Positions 1 through 8,953 of a DNA stretch of 64,000 bases are shown here, piece by piece. Source of the stretch: Polynucleobacter sp. AP-Reno-20A-A9. Its GTDB lineage: Bacteria > Pseudomonadota > Gammaproteobacteria > Burkholderiales > Burkholderiaceae. The stretch lies in the NCBI RefSeq assembly GCF_018882085.1, contig NZ_JACVPB010000003.1:186001-250000 (forward strand), in the 5' to 3' direction. Numbering within the stretch: position 1 is the first letter of the stretch; the number at the start of each line of letters is the position of its first letter. The translations under genes and the position numbers were made by a program. The notes under the pieces were generated by a model. It did no database searches. It was given only the letters and a program-made list of their open reading frames with translations, and was not told the origin of the DNA.

Positions 1-1072
1 CAATGTTCGGAAATTTACTGCTCATATCCTTGGATAAAGTAGCAACACGGATGGCGACCTGTCTAGCAATACCTTTATAGATTGCGCTAATTGCGCCGTC
101 TGGGTCGGCCACTACAGTTGGACGCCCGGCATCAGCCTGCTCACGAATCGAAAGATTTAGAGGTAGTGAGCCCAAGAAATCTACTGCGTACTCTTTACAC
201 ATTTTTTCACCACCGCCAGCACCAAATACATGCTCTTCATGTCCGCATTTGGTACAAACGTAAGTACTCATGTTCTCAATAATGCCGATGATGGGTACGC
301 CCACCTTCTCGAACATCTTGAGGCCCTTACGAGCATCTAGCAAAGCAATATCTTGAGGTGTAGTAACAATGACTGAGCCTGTGACAGGAACCTTTTGCGC
401 CAAAGTCAGCTGAATGTCACCCGTACCAGGCGGCATATCCACAATCAAGTAATCTAGATCACGCCAACGGGTTTGACGAAGCAACTGTTCAAGCGCTGAA
501 GTCACCATAGGACCGCGCCATACCATGGGGGCGTCATCATCAATCAGAAAACCAATTGAGCTTGCCTGCAAACCATAGGCCTCCATTGGCTCAATCGTGT
601 TTTCTTCAATAGAGTCTGGTCTACCAGTAATGCCCAGCATCATTGGCTGGCTTGGGCCATAAATATCCGCATCCAAAATACCGACCTGCGCACCTTCAGC
701 AGCAAGAGCTAAAGCGAGATTCACGGCCGTTGTGGACTTCCCTACTCCACCCTTACCGCTAGCCACGGCAATAATATTTTTTACGCCAGGCAATAATTTC
801 ACGCCACGTTGAACGGCATGCGCAACGATTTGACTTGAGATATTGACGCTCACATTTTTGACGCCTGACAATTCACGTAAAGCATTAATTACCGATTTAC
901 GAATCGAATCAAACTGACTTTTAGCGGGATAACCCAGCACGATATCTAAAGAAATATCGCCATCTTCTACGCGAAGATTTTTAATATTTCTGGCTGAGAC
1001 AAAATCGATCTTCGTATTGGGATCAACTAAGTTTTTTAGCGCTGCCTGTACCAACTCTGGTGTAACCGACAC
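1..1072 (-). CDS. apbC: Mrp/ApbC iron-sulfur carrier P-loop ATPase (3' end cut by window)
   Basis: Cytosolic Mrp/NBP35-family ATPase that binds and transfers Fe-S clusters to apoproteins. My translation from a GTG at 1072 shows an N-terminal MIP18-like (DUF59) domain of about 90 residues, then the deviant Walker A GKGGVGKST, a DIYGPSQP stretch, the DMPPGTGD Walker B region and the CTKCG pair of cysteines that holds the bridging cluster. The GTG is chosen because AGGAGA lies six bases upstream and no in-frame ATG fits. About 357 codons are visible. The family is usually close to 360, so only a few C-terminal residues are missing. It is transcribed in the same direction as the pit gene upstream of it, separated by 129 nt that contain a perfect inverted repeat. 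Confidence 0.93.
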   Translation of the reverse strand, partial: MSVTPELVQAALKNLVDPNTKIDFVSARNIKNLRVEDGDISLDIVLGYPAKSQFDSIRKSVINALRELSGVKNVSVNISSQIVAHAVQRGVKLLPGVKNIIAVASGKGGVGKSTTAVNLALALAAEGAQVGILDADIYGPSQPMMLGITGRPDSIEENTIEPMEAYGLQASSIGFLIDDDAPMVWRGPMVTSALEQLLRQTRWRDLDYLIVDMPPGTGDIQLTLAQKVPVTGSVIVTTPQDIALLDARKGLKMFEKVGVPIIGIIENMSTYVCTKCGHEEHVFGAGGGEKMCKEYAVDFLGSLPLNLSIREQADAGRPTVVADPDGAISAIYKGIARQVAIRVATLSKDMSSKFPNI

Positions 1073-1092
1073 TACATTCTCCTAATATGAAT

Positions 1093-1117
1093 AAACCTAG
1101 AATGGACCTCTAGGTTT
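1093..1117. terminator. Inverted repeat between pit and apbC, possible terminator
   Basis: Nine-base perfect arms AAACCTAGA (1093-1101) and TCTAGGTTT (1109-1117) flank a 7-nt loop. It lies downstream of the pit stop and about 20 nt upstream of the apbC start on the same strand, so it could end pit transcription or act as a hairpin in the apbC leader. The T-tract is short on both strands, so efficient termination is not certain. Confidence 0.45.
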
Positions 1118-1201
1118 TTAGTATTTTCTTAATTAGCGCTAGCTTACTCGTAGCTGCCAATATTTGCTGAAAGTGACTTTGATCACCTTCTATTTATCGC
1201 A

Positions 1202-2212
1202 TTAGAAAATCAGCAGACTCAGATAATAGACTGCCATCGACATCAAAGCAGTGGCTGGGATGGTGAAGATCCAGGCCCAGACGATGTTTCCGGCGACCCC
1301 CCAACGAACTGCACTAGCCCTTTGGGTCGAGCCAACACCAACAATAGCCCCAGTGATTGTGTGGGTAGTCGAAACGGGAACGCCCAAGGCTGTTGCCGCA
1401 AACAAAGTGATGGCGCCACCAGTCTCGGCGCAGAAACCGCCCACCGGTTTGAGTTTTGTCAGTTTTTGACCCATGGTTTTTACAATCCGCCAACCACCGA
1501 ACATCGTACCCATCGCAATGGCGATATAGCAGCAAATAATGGTCCAGGTCGGAGGCATCTTTGCGCCAGCTTCCGCGTAACCCGTAATGATGAGCAAGAG
1601 CCAAATAATACCGATAGTCTTCTGAGCATCATTGCCGCCATGACCCAAACTATAGGCGCTAGCAGAAACTAACTGCAGCCGGCGGAACCAACGATCTGTT
1701 TTTGCTAGGTTAGCGTTTTTGCAAACCCATGCTACTAATAACATCATTAAGGAGCCAAGCAAGAAACCCACCAACGGAGAAATAAGAATAAAGGAAACGG
1801 TTTTGATGATTCCGGACCAGACCAAGCCATCTACCCCAGCCTTTGGTAATGCCGCTCCAACTAAGCCACCGATCAAAGCATGGGATGAACTGGATGGGAT
1901 GCCGTAATACCAAGTAACCACATTCCAAATAATCGCTCCTACCAAAGCACCAAAGATCACATGCAAATCAACCGCAGCTGGATGAACAATACCTTTACCG
2001 ACGGTAGCAGCTACGCTTAAGTGAAAAATGAAGATGGCAAGAAAGTTAAAGAAAGCAGCAAAAACTACCGCCTGCTGTGGCTTTAAAACACCAGTAGAAA
2101 CTACAGTCGCAATAGAGTTAGCAGCATCATGAAAGCCATTCATGAAATCAAATGCAAGAGCAAGCACCACTAATAGTGCTACAACCCAAAAAGCTACTTC
2201 TGTCGCTGGCAA
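1202..2212 (-). CDS. pit: Low-affinity inorganic phosphate transporter, PiT family
   Basis: Inner-membrane cation-coupled phosphate symporter of 336 residues, a normal length for the short bacterial PHO4/PiT proteins. The two inverted-topology signature repeats are visible: NGFHDAANS near residue 26 and the HGGNDAQKT stretch near residue 192, the Asn/Asp residues of which belong to the phosphate site. About ten hydrophobic segments are evident. It lies 11 nt after the DUF47 gene on the same strand, the usual pair in which the PhoU-like protein modulates the permease. Substrate could in principle be another oxyanion such as arsenate, as is known for PiT proteins, but phosphate is the default. 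Confidence 0.95.
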   Translation of the reverse strand: MPATEVAFWVVALLVVLALAFDFMNGFHDAANSIATVVSTGVLKPQQAVVFAAFFNFLAIFIFHLSVAATVGKGIVHPAAVDLHVIFGALVGAIIWNVVTWYYGIPSSSSHALIGGLVGAALPKAGVDGLVWSGIIKTVSFILISPLVGFLLGSLMMLLVAWVCKNANLAKTDRWFRRLQLVSASAYSLGHGGNDAQKTIGIIWLLLIITGYAEAGAKMPPTWTIICCYIAIAMGTMFGGWRIVKTMGQKLTKLKPVGGFCAETGGAITLFAATALGVPVSTTHTITGAIVGVGSTQRASAVRWGVAGNIVWAWIFTIPATALMSMAVYYLSLLIF

Positions 2213-2223
2213 CTTAATTCGCC

Positions 2224-2871
2224 TTAAGAGTTTTCAAGAACGATGCCTTCAACCAAGTTGGCAACGTCTTCACATTTATCGGTAACTTCCTCGAGTAGCT
2301 CATAGATACGCTGGCACTTAATGAGCTCACGCACTTCGATGTCTTCACGAAACAATCTAGTAATAGCAGTAGATAGAAGGCGGTCAGCCCCAGACTCCAA
2401 GTGATCAATTTCATCACAAGTCTTTAACGCCGCTTTAGCTACTTCTGGATCAGAGATATCTTTTAATGTAGCAACGGCATTCTTCATGCTGATGCAGCAC
2501 TGATTACAAAGCTCTGCCATTTGCAACATCTCTGGCGTCATTTGCTTAACGTCATACAAATGCATTGCTTCGGTGCCGTTTTGCAACAAATCAGCTACAT
2601 CATCCATCGTATTGATGAGTGAAAAAATTTGGTCACGATCGATAGGCGTGATGAAGGTCTTATGCAAACGACGATGCACTTCTTTAACAACATCATCACA
2701 AGCATGCTCTGCTGTATCAACCTCTTGGGTGTACTTAGCGCGTAATGTTTCATCGCTGTAATGCTCAACGAACTTCAAAAAAGATTCGGAGGCGGAAACG
2801 ATATTGCTAGCGTGCTCATTAAATAGCTCGAAGAAATTACCATCGTGAGGCATTAACTTACTGAAGAACAT
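2224..2871 (-). CDS. DUF47 / PhoU-like phosphate transport regulator
   Basis: A 215-residue all-helical cytosolic protein of the DUF47 (TIGR00153) family, structurally PhoU-like. Acidic/His-rich helices typical of the family, for example DEIDHLESGADRLL and DKCEDVANLVEGIV, are expected to coordinate metal clusters. The start follows a good ribosome site (AAAGGA, nine bases upstream). It is immediately upstream of pit in the same transcript. Family members paired with PiT permeases are thought to control permease activity; this role is inferred from context. Nothing unusual is seen in length or composition. Confidence 0.92.
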   Translation of the reverse strand: MFFSKLMPHDGNFFELFNEHASNIVSASESFLKFVEHYSDETLRAKYTQEVDTAEHACDDVVKEVHRRLHKTFITPIDRDQIFSLINTMDDVADLLQNGTEAMHLYDVKQMTPEMLQMAELCNQCCISMKNAVATLKDISDPEVAKAALKTCDEIDHLESGADRLLSTAITRLFREDIEVRELIKCQRIYELLEEVTDKCEDVANLVEGIVLENS

Positions 2872-2937
2872 AAATCACGATCCTTTAGGAACAAAAACTA
2901 CGGGTTTTGCTAGGTTTGCCGACATTCTAAACAATTG

Positions 2938-3132
2938 CTATTGAACAACTGGAAAGCCAGCATCTGTTATAAGCTGGCTCGCCTGCGCGGCAGATAAGGT
3001 GGTTTCGAGTGTCACTATTTGACTTGCCAGATCGGCCTGAACTTTTGCCTGAGGGTCCTCAGCTTGGACCGCCCGAGTTACGGCATTAATACAGCCTCCA
3101 CAGGTCATTCCAGATACTTTCAAACTCAACAT
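2938..3132 (-). CDS. copZ: CopZ-like copper chaperone, single HMA domain
   Basis: A 64-residue heavy-metal-associated protein with the copper-binding loop GMTCGGC. Cytosolic Cu(I) chaperone expected to hand copper to the CopA ATPase encoded divergently. I start it at the ATG at 3132 (MLSLKVSG...), which has AAAAAGG eight to nine bases upstream and leaves a 51-nt intergenic region. A longer reading from 3195 would run into copA and adds residues that do not belong to the HMA fold. It sits 66 nt upstream of the DUF47-pit pair in the same direction. A mercury-type or general metal role is possible, but the CopA neighbour favours copper. Confidence 0.88.
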   Translation of the reverse strand: MLSLKVSGMTCGGCINAVTRAVQAEDPQAKVQADLASQIVTLETTLSAAQASQLITDAGFPVVQ

Positions 3133-3147
3133 ATAGGCCTTTTTGAT

Positions 3148-3176
3148 TTGAATATAGCTTGTATAGAGTAGATTAT
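3148..3176 (+). promoter_or_regulatory. Candidate sigma-70 promoter of copA with -10 placed for a leaderless transcript
   Basis: TTGAAT (3148-3153), a 17-nt spacer and GATTAT (3171-3176) form a reasonable -35/-10 pair. The expected start point, 7-8 nt after the -10, falls at about 3183-3184, which is the A of the copA ATG. I see no CueR-type dyad of the enteric form in the spacer. The copZ promoter on the other strand must overlap this region. Confidence 0.45.
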
Positions 3177-3183
3177 CTTCTAT

Positions 3184-5451
3184 ATGGACCCCCAAAAAGA
3201 CACTAATTCAGAGCTATTTACTCTTGATATCGGCGGGATGACCTGCGCCTCTTGCGTTGGTAGGGTTGAAAAAGCCTTAGACAAGATTCCAGGGGTTGAA
3301 GCTGCTAGTGTGAATTTGGCTACTGAACAGGCCAAAATACGCATAAATACCGATTCTGGGCTCAAAATCAATGAAATCATCGCTTTGGTACAAAAAACGG
3401 GTTATGAAGCCAAAATCAGCGCGCCCCACGGCATACCAGAGTTAGCCCCCTCTAAATTGTTCTGGGGAGCCGATGGTCTGGGTCGTGTCATTCTAGGCTT
3501 TGGTCTTTCAGCCCCACTCTTTTTGCCCATGCTCCTCATGCCTTTTGGCATTCATTGGTCACTATCGCCGACATGGCAGCTATTGCTTGCTACTCCAGTG
3601 CAATTCTTCTTGGGCTGGCGTTTTTATAAAGCAGGTTTCAAATCGCTGATGTCAGGTGTTGGCAATATGGATTTGTTAGTGGCACTTGGTACAAGTGCAG
3701 CATACGGATTGAGTGCGTATCAAATGATTGCGTCACCTCATGCAAGTCACGAGCTCTATTTTGAAGGATCAGCCGTCATTATTTGCATGGTCATGCTTGG
3801 TAAATGGTTAGAGGCCCGAGCCAAACAACAAACTAGCGAAGCGATACGCGCATTACAAAAACTATGGCCTGAGCATGCCAAAGTCATCGATCGCAATATT
3901 GTCATCACCGAAGGCTTCGCATTAGATCAATTTCGTGACCTGCCGCTAGATCAAGTATTCCCTAAAGATCGCGTCTTAGTATTACCAGGTGAACGTATAC
4001 CGGTAGATGGAATCATTCTTCTTGGCAACAGCCATGTTGATGAGTCTCTTCTCACAGGGGAAAGTAATCCCGTCAAAAAACATGTTGGCGAAAAAGTCAT
4101 TGGCGGCTCACTGAATGGCGAAGGCTTATTAGCCATTGAGGCCCAGGCGGTGGGCGTTGAGAGCGTCCTCTCAAAAATTATTTCATTAGTGGAAGACGCG
4201 CAAACCCAAAAGGCGCCCATACAAAAATTAGTCGATCAAGTCAGCGCGATCTTTGTTCCTAGTGTGATTGTGATTGCGCTTATTACCGGATTGGCGAATT
4301 GGTTTTATTTAGACTCCACATCAGTAGCCATATTGCGGGCGGTCTCAGTTCTCGTCATTGCATGCCCATGTGCGCTTGGTCTTGCCACACCTGCAGCCAT
4401 TATGGCGGGAACTGGCGTTGCAGCGCGCTTTGGAATCCTCATTAAAGATCCGCAGGTTTTAGAGTTGGCGCACCGCTTAAATGTGGTGGCCTTCGATAAA
4501 ACGGGAACGCTCACCATTGGCAAGCCAAGACTACTGGAGATTATTACTTTTGATGATTCATATGCAATCGATGACATCCTCGCGAGTGCTGCAGGCTTAC
4601 AACTCGGTAGCGAACACCCTCTTGCAAAAGCACTGCTAGATGCCGCTAAACAACAGGGTCTAAACCCTATTACCCCGACTGACAGTAAAGCCCTTCCTGG
4701 TATTGGCATCAGTGGCAAACCAAGCGCTGGAGCTTTCTTGGGTCTTAGCCTAAGCCTACAAAGTATTGCATCGCTAGAAGACAACCCCCAACACCCCACA
4801 ATACTTGCAAAGGCGCAAGCTTGTTTTGATGCTGGCCAAACAGTCTCCGTACTAATGAATAAGGAAAATCCCTCATCACCCATTGCCATCATCGCCTTTG
4901 GAGATGAGTTAAAGAGCAGCGCCAAGGGGGCCATTTCCTCATTACATGATTTACGCATTCGTGCAGTGATGCTTTCTGGTGACAATATTGCCGCCGCCAA
5001 TCGCGTTGCCAAAACCATTGGCATTCAAGAAGTATTTGCGCAAATTATGCCAAGCGATAAAGCAGAAATCATTCGCCAACTCCAATCAAAAGATGGTGTG
5101 CGTCAATTTGTTGCAATGGTGGGGGATGGCGTGAATGATGCGCCCGCTTTAGCAACCGCAGATGTTGGCATGGCAATGTCCACCGGAACTGATGTAGCCA
5201 TGCAAGCCGCTGGTATTACCCTCATGCGAGGCGATCCTACTCTGGTGGCGAATGCTATTGATATCTCCAAGCGGACTTGGAAAAAGATTCAGCAAAACTT
5301 ATTCTGGGCTTTTATCTTTAATGCTACCGGCATTCCCCTGGCCGCACTAGGGTATCTATCACCGATGTTAGCTGGTAGCGCAATGGCGCTATCAAGCTTC
5401 TGCGTTCTCAGTAACGCACTACTACTCAAGCGTTGGCGCCCTGCACACTAA
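3184..5451 (+). CDS. copA: Copper-translocating P1B-type ATPase
   Basis: Inner-membrane Cu(I)-exporting ATPase of 755 residues. One N-terminal HMA domain carries GMTCASC (Cys21, Cys24). Then come the membrane segments MA/MB and the first core helices, the TGES actuator loop, the transmembrane CPC copper site (Cys394-Pro-Cys396), the phosphorylation motif DKTGTLT (Asp438), the SEHPLAKA nucleotide-binding motif, and GDGVNDAP. All key residues are intact. It is transcribed away from copZ across a 51-nt gap. No Shine-Dalgarno sequence precedes the ATG, and the promoter spacing suggests a leaderless mRNA. The protein ends with the last two transmembrane helices and a short basic tail. Confidence 0.97.
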   Translation: MDPQKDTNSELFTLDIGGMTCASCVGRVEKALDKIPGVEAASVNLATEQAKIRINTDSGLKINEIIALVQKTGYEAKISAPHGIPELAPSKLFWGADGLGRVILGFGLSAPLFLPMLLMPFGIHWSLSPTWQLLLATPVQFFLGWRFYKAGFKSLMSGVGNMDLLVALGTSAAYGLSAYQMIASPHASHELYFEGSAVIICMVMLGKWLEARAKQQTSEAIRALQKLWPEHAKVIDRNIVITEGFALDQFRDLPLDQVFPKDRVLVLPGERIPVDGIILLGNSHVDESLLTGESNPVKKHVGEKVIGGSLNGEGLLAIEAQAVGVESVLSKIISLVEDAQTQKAPIQKLVDQVSAIFVPSVIVIALITGLANWFYLDSTSVAILRAVSVLVIACPCALGLATPAAIMAGTGVAARFGILIKDPQVLELAHRLNVVAFDKTGTLTIGKPRLLEIITFDDSYAIDDILASAAGLQLGSEHPLAKALLDAAKQQGLNPITPTDSKALPGIGISGKPSAGAFLGLSLSLQSIASLEDNPQHPTILAKAQACFDAGQTVSVLMNKENPSSPIAIIAFGDELKSSAKGAISSLHDLRIRAVMLSGDNIAAANRVAKTIGIQEVFAQIMPSDKAEIIRQLQSKDGVRQFVAMVGDGVNDAPALATADVGMAMSTGTDVAMQAAGITLMRGDPTLVANAIDISKRTWKKIQQNLFWAFIFNATGIPLAALGYLSPMLAGSAMALSSFCVLSNALLLKRWRPAH

Positions 5452-5487
5452 TCAGTAACCGGCATTACTTACTAGAGCGTTACTGAT
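5451..5487. terminator. Inverted repeat between convergent copA and DUF3047 genes
   Basis: Perfect nine-base arms ATCAGTAAC (5451-5459) and GTTACTGAT (5479-5487) enclose a 19-nt loop. The left arm shares its first base with the copA stop codon. A T-rich stretch follows on the plus strand. The position between convergent genes fits a terminator for copA. Confidence 0.5.
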
Positions 5488-5501
5488 GATTTACCTTTTG
5501 T

Positions 5502-6299
5502 TTATTTTTGATTCTTGCGGATGAGTTCAATATCGCCGTAATACGCACGCGTTTCTGATTTGGTATTGTCAGTGTCAGTGAGTAAGGCGATACCAATAAC
5601 TTGACCAGGGCTCTCGCCATAGGCACGCTTGAAGTCAGCTGCTAAATCACGCTGATGTTTGTGCCATTGATCCAAATTATCCCAACCGGAATCCACCACA
5701 ATCATTTTGATGCGGGAAGTATGTGCATTCGGAATGATGGCATCAACAGGGGACCTTCCAGACCAGATATACATCAGTGTGGCATATGGCATTTCTTGCC
5801 CGCTAATGAGATTAGCCATCTCAAAAGTCATTTTTTCTTTTAAAGGTAGCTTTGACTTATTACCATCAAATGCAACCAAAATACGTAGCGGAGCATCGTC
5901 CGCATAAGCATCAGCATTATCAGCATTAACAATCGGATTGATTGCCTTCCATTCCCACTGCAGCCACAAATTATTTGCCTGACGAGGGCGTAACTTGACA
6001 GCCAACCCGGAGGCAGATGTTTTGGAATTAGCGCTCAACACTGTTCTGCCCTGATAGTTTTCTAGGCGATAAACCGTATTCTTTTTAAAGGGTGCAATGC
6101 GATAAAAATTCCAACCATTGGGCATACCAGCGCGCGCAGTCTCGGCAGAGAATTTAGGCAAGTCCTCTTGGGCCGGCAATTGATCCACATTAAATGCCTG
6201 TCCTGCCTCGTTTTGTACGGAATCGCCGCCCAGCCCTGCACATCCAGTCAAAAATACGACTGCGCCAAGGATTAAAAGTGAGAAGGCTCGCTTAAGCAT
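5502..6299 (-). CDS. DUF3047 family lipoprotein
   Basis: A 265-residue predicted lipoprotein. The signal peptide MLKRAFSLLILGAVVFL is followed by the lipobox LTGC, cleaved before the Cys near residue 20. The mature part matches the DUF3047 pattern as I know it: WNFYRI near the start, then LWLQWEWK, a central ILVAFDG strand, YIWSG and a final VIGIALLTDTDNT...YYGDIEL. This looks like a secreted beta-sandwich domain of unknown function. It is divergent from the glycosyltransferase gene by 47 nt, so the two may share control. No enzymatic role can be assigned. Confidence 0.85.
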   Translation of the reverse strand: MLKRAFSLLILGAVVFLTGCAGLGGDSVQNEAGQAFNVDQLPAQEDLPKFSAETARAGMPNGWNFYRIAPFKKNTVYRLENYQGRTVLSANSKTSASGLAVKLRPRQANNLWLQWEWKAINPIVNADNADAYADDAPLRILVAFDGNKSKLPLKEKMTFEMANLISGQEMPYATLMYIWSGRSPVDAIIPNAHTSRIKMIVVDSGWDNLDQWHKHQRDLAADFKRAYGESPGQVIGIALLTDTDNTKSETRAYYGDIELIRKNQK

Positions 6300-6346
6300 G
6301 CCCTAATTGTCCCAAAGAATGATCTCTGTGAGTCTAAAATCATCGT

Positions 6347-7843
6347 ATGCGCCAACAATCACCTTCCAGCTGGGCTGCAATCTGCATCCTCATTGCCGCG
6401 GCAGTGCACCTAGCTTTAGGCTTTTCAATAGAGTTTTCAGTTGATGAGGCCCACTATGCGTTATATGCCCAACATTTAGCCTGGAGTTATTTTGATCATC
6501 CGCCTTTGGTAGGTTGGATACAGTGGCCCTTGGTGGCGCTCACCTCTTCGGAGGGCATCATTCGCTTCATTCCAGAGTTGCTATGGATTCTCTCTAGTTA
6601 CCTAGTTTATGAAGTAACCGTTGAAGTGCACCACTTTATTCGTGGGCGCAACGCAGGCTATCTCACGAGCGCACTGCCATCAGCAAACTTATGCGGGCTA
6701 ATGGCGGTCCTAACTGTTATCGCAGCACCGATGCTGCACATTCTGGCAATTGGTTTACTACCAGATACCTTGCTTGCGCCATTAAGCCTTGGCCTGATGT
6801 GGATGGCTTTACGTTGGCTAAGCAAAAACCAATTTAGTATTGGCGATTGGATTATTACTGGCGTCTTATTAGGCCTAGCAGGTTTAAGCAAATACACGGC
6901 TGCTTTTACTGCGCTTGCATTGTTATTGGTATTGCTGAGCGCGCCAAGAAAACCATGGATTACAAAAGTGGGTTTTTGGATTGCTGCACTAAGCGCTCTA
7001 GTATTGATCACTCCCGTCCTGTATTGGAATTGGGCTAATGATTGGATTTCATTTAAATATCAGCTTGCCCATGGCGGTGGCGGAGAATGGCTCTGGCGCA
7101 GGCTGGGCGCTTATATCGGCATTCAAATACTAGTGTTTGGTCCTCTTTTTATTTTAGGATCTGTTGTGTTTTTAAAAGATTGCATGCACGCAACAAAACT
7201 ATCATTGCTTGCGCTCTTCGGATTCTTTCTGATTCCATTCGCAATCTTTGTCAGCCTCTCTGGTGGAGGTGGACTTCCTCACTGGACTTCGCCTGCATGG
7301 TTTTGTCTCGCGCCATTTGCCGGAATTGGTTTAGCAAAAGCTTGGGCTACGCAACATCGTTATTGGATTCGCATTTTGTTTTTTATCCAAATTGCTCTGT
7401 GTTGCATCGGCTTTGGATATGTATTGTCAGGCGGTATTAACTCAGCTTCTATCAAATCCAATCCGATTGCTGATTTATACGGCTGGAAGGCGGCAGGTCA
7501 AAAAGCAGCCGATCTCAGCAAAGCGACTAAAGCTGATGGTATCGCCGTTCAAAATTGGACTTTAGGTAGTCGGGCTGCTTGGTATGCATCACCCATTCCG
7601 GTCTTTGTTCTAGACCAGAGACAGGATCAGTTTGATCTCTGGTTTGGAGACCTTGCCCCAGGCGCAAATGTGCTCCTAATTAACTGGTCTGGTATGTCAT
7701 TCCCTTTGCCCGTGGGCAATAAATCAGGATTTCAGGCCTGCGAACCCTTGGATAGCCTAGAAATCGTCCGATTTGGCCGAGTTTTATCTAAATTTGACTT
7801 TAGCCTTTGCAGTCATTGGCAAGGCCCTGGCCGCGCGGAGTAA
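6347..7843 (+). CDS. GT39/ArnT-like membrane glycosyltransferase
   Basis: A 498-residue multi-spanning inner-membrane protein of the GT-C fold (PMT/ArnT, PF13231-type). The first periplasmic loop holds the acidic motif VDEAHYALYA followed by FDHPPLVGW, the characteristic catalytic and lipid-phosphate binding region. About ten to twelve hydrophobic helices follow, and the C-terminal third is soluble and periplasmic. Such enzymes move a sugar from a polyprenyl-phosphate carrier to lipid A, another lipid or a protein. It begins a plus-strand group with a flippase-like protein, a GT9 enzyme and a PAP2 phosphatase, which points to surface glycolipid modification. The donor and acceptor cannot be told from sequence. 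Confidence 0.85.
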   Translation: MRQQSPSSWAAICILIAAAVHLALGFSIEFSVDEAHYALYAQHLAWSYFDHPPLVGWIQWPLVALTSSEGIIRFIPELLWILSSYLVYEVTVEVHHFIRGRNAGYLTSALPSANLCGLMAVLTVIAAPMLHILAIGLLPDTLLAPLSLGLMWMALRWLSKNQFSIGDWIITGVLLGLAGLSKYTAAFTALALLLVLLSAPRKPWITKVGFWIAALSALVLITPVLYWNWANDWISFKYQLAHGGGGEWLWRRLGAYIGIQILVFGPLFILGSVVFLKDCMHATKLSLLALFGFFLIPFAIFVSLSGGGGLPHWTSPAWFCLAPFAGIGLAKAWATQHRYWIRILFFIQIALCCIGFGYVLSGGINSASIKSNPIADLYGWKAAGQKAADLSKATKADGIAVQNWTLGSRAAWYASPIPVFVLDQRQDQFDLWFGDLAPGANVLLINWSGMSFPLPVGNKSGFQACEPLDSLEIVRFGRVLSKFDFSLCSHWQGPGRAE

Positions 7844-7892
7844 TTCCCCCAAATTCAAGACCTTAGGCGCCTGAGGCATTATCCTTACGCTT

Positions 7893-8936
7893 ATGAGTTC
7901 ACCAGCCAAGCCCAACCCCAAAATCCAATCGGGGTGGAAATCCATTCTGAAGAAGGCTTGGCCTACCATTCGCGTTCTACTCTCCGTCGCTTTGCTTTGG
8001 AAAGCAACGAGCGGGATTGATTGGCGCTCACTATTTGACACTCATATTCAGATGCAGCCTCTATGGTTCTTGGCGGCCCTAGCAAGCATGATGTTTGCAT
8101 TTATTTGCGGCGGATATCGCTGGGGATTGTTTATGCAAACAGTAGGATTTCCTCGCCGTATTCGCTCTTATATTGGCCTCTACTTCGCAGGCGGCCTCAT
8201 TAACCAAGGTCTGCCGAGTACGTTGGGTGGAGATAGTTATCGCGCCATTACTGCAACGCATTTAACTAGCGCCGGCAATCTCACCGAAACCAAAGAATTA
8301 GACAGTGAACTTCATCACTCAGTAGACCTTGAGCACGCCACTCCTAAATTACGTTTAAGTTTTTCGATGGTGCTTGTCGACCGTCTCCTCGGTTTAGCTG
8401 GTAACAATTTACTAGGCGGAATTGGCTTGATATTGGGTGGCGCCACCCTTGCGGCATGGGGTCAGGACTTAGGCTATGCAGTAATGGCAGTAATGCTGTT
8501 AGCCGGTGTAGCAATTGCCCTCATTCTTGCCTGGGAGCCTAGCAAGCAACTTCTGGAAAAACTCTTAGAGCGCTTCAATATGAATAACGCCATGCCTGGT
8601 ATACAGCTAGCGTTTTCGTGGCCTAACAATATTGCCCAAGCGTGCCTGGCAATTGGCATTCACTTCCTCACTATTTTGACACTACTCTTTTGCCTTAAGG
8701 CTTACGGTGTAGATGCGCCTATCGAAGGCTTAATGATTGGCTTGCCTGCGCTTAGCCTGTTACTTATGTTGCCGATTAGCATTTCGGGATGGGGCTTGCG
8801 TGAAGCCACTCTTTCATCAGTCCTGGCCTTATGGGGTGTGAACCCCTCACTAACGGTATTAGCCTCTATTAGCTACGGAGCAATTACTGTTTTATCGGTG
8901 CTGCCAGGCGCTTATTTTTTATTAAAACGTAAATAA
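7893..8936 (+). CDS. Flippase-like/lysylphosphatidylglycerol synthase transmembrane-domain protein (UPF0104)
   Basis: A 347-residue polytopic membrane protein of the LPG_synthase_TM (PF03706) type. It has the family's GGYRWGLFMQ, FAGGLINQGLPSTLGGD and SGWGLREA stretches; the last is a strong family mark near the C-terminus. There is no MprF-type catalytic domain, so it is not an aminoacyl-lipid synthase. Stand-alone members are proposed to flip or handle glycolipid precursors. It lies 49 nt after the GT39-type enzyme and 17 nt before the GT9 enzyme, so it probably belongs to the same transcript. The flippase role is inference. Confidence 0.8.
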   Translation: MSSPAKPNPKIQSGWKSILKKAWPTIRVLLSVALLWKATSGIDWRSLFDTHIQMQPLWFLAALASMMFAFICGGYRWGLFMQTVGFPRRIRSYIGLYFAGGLINQGLPSTLGGDSYRAITATHLTSAGNLTETKELDSELHHSVDLEHATPKLRLSFSMVLVDRLLGLAGNNLLGGIGLILGGATLAAWGQDLGYAVMAVMLLAGVAIALILAWEPSKQLLEKLLERFNMNNAMPGIQLAFSWPNNIAQACLAIGIHFLTILTLLFCLKAYGVDAPIEGLMIGLPALSLLLMLPISISGWGLREATLSSVLALWGVNPSLTVLASISYGAITVLSVLPGAYFLLKRK

Positions 8937-8953
8937 TTTTTTAGAGCCAAACT

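Noticed and set aside
91-282. Short plus-strand ORF inside apbC
   Set aside because: It is antisense to the well-conserved CTKCG region of apbC and has no family features or ribosome site.
3133-3195. CopZ start at 3195 giving 85 residues
   Set aside because: It would overlap the copA start and adds a tail outside the HMA fold; the ATG at 3132 has a good ribosome site.
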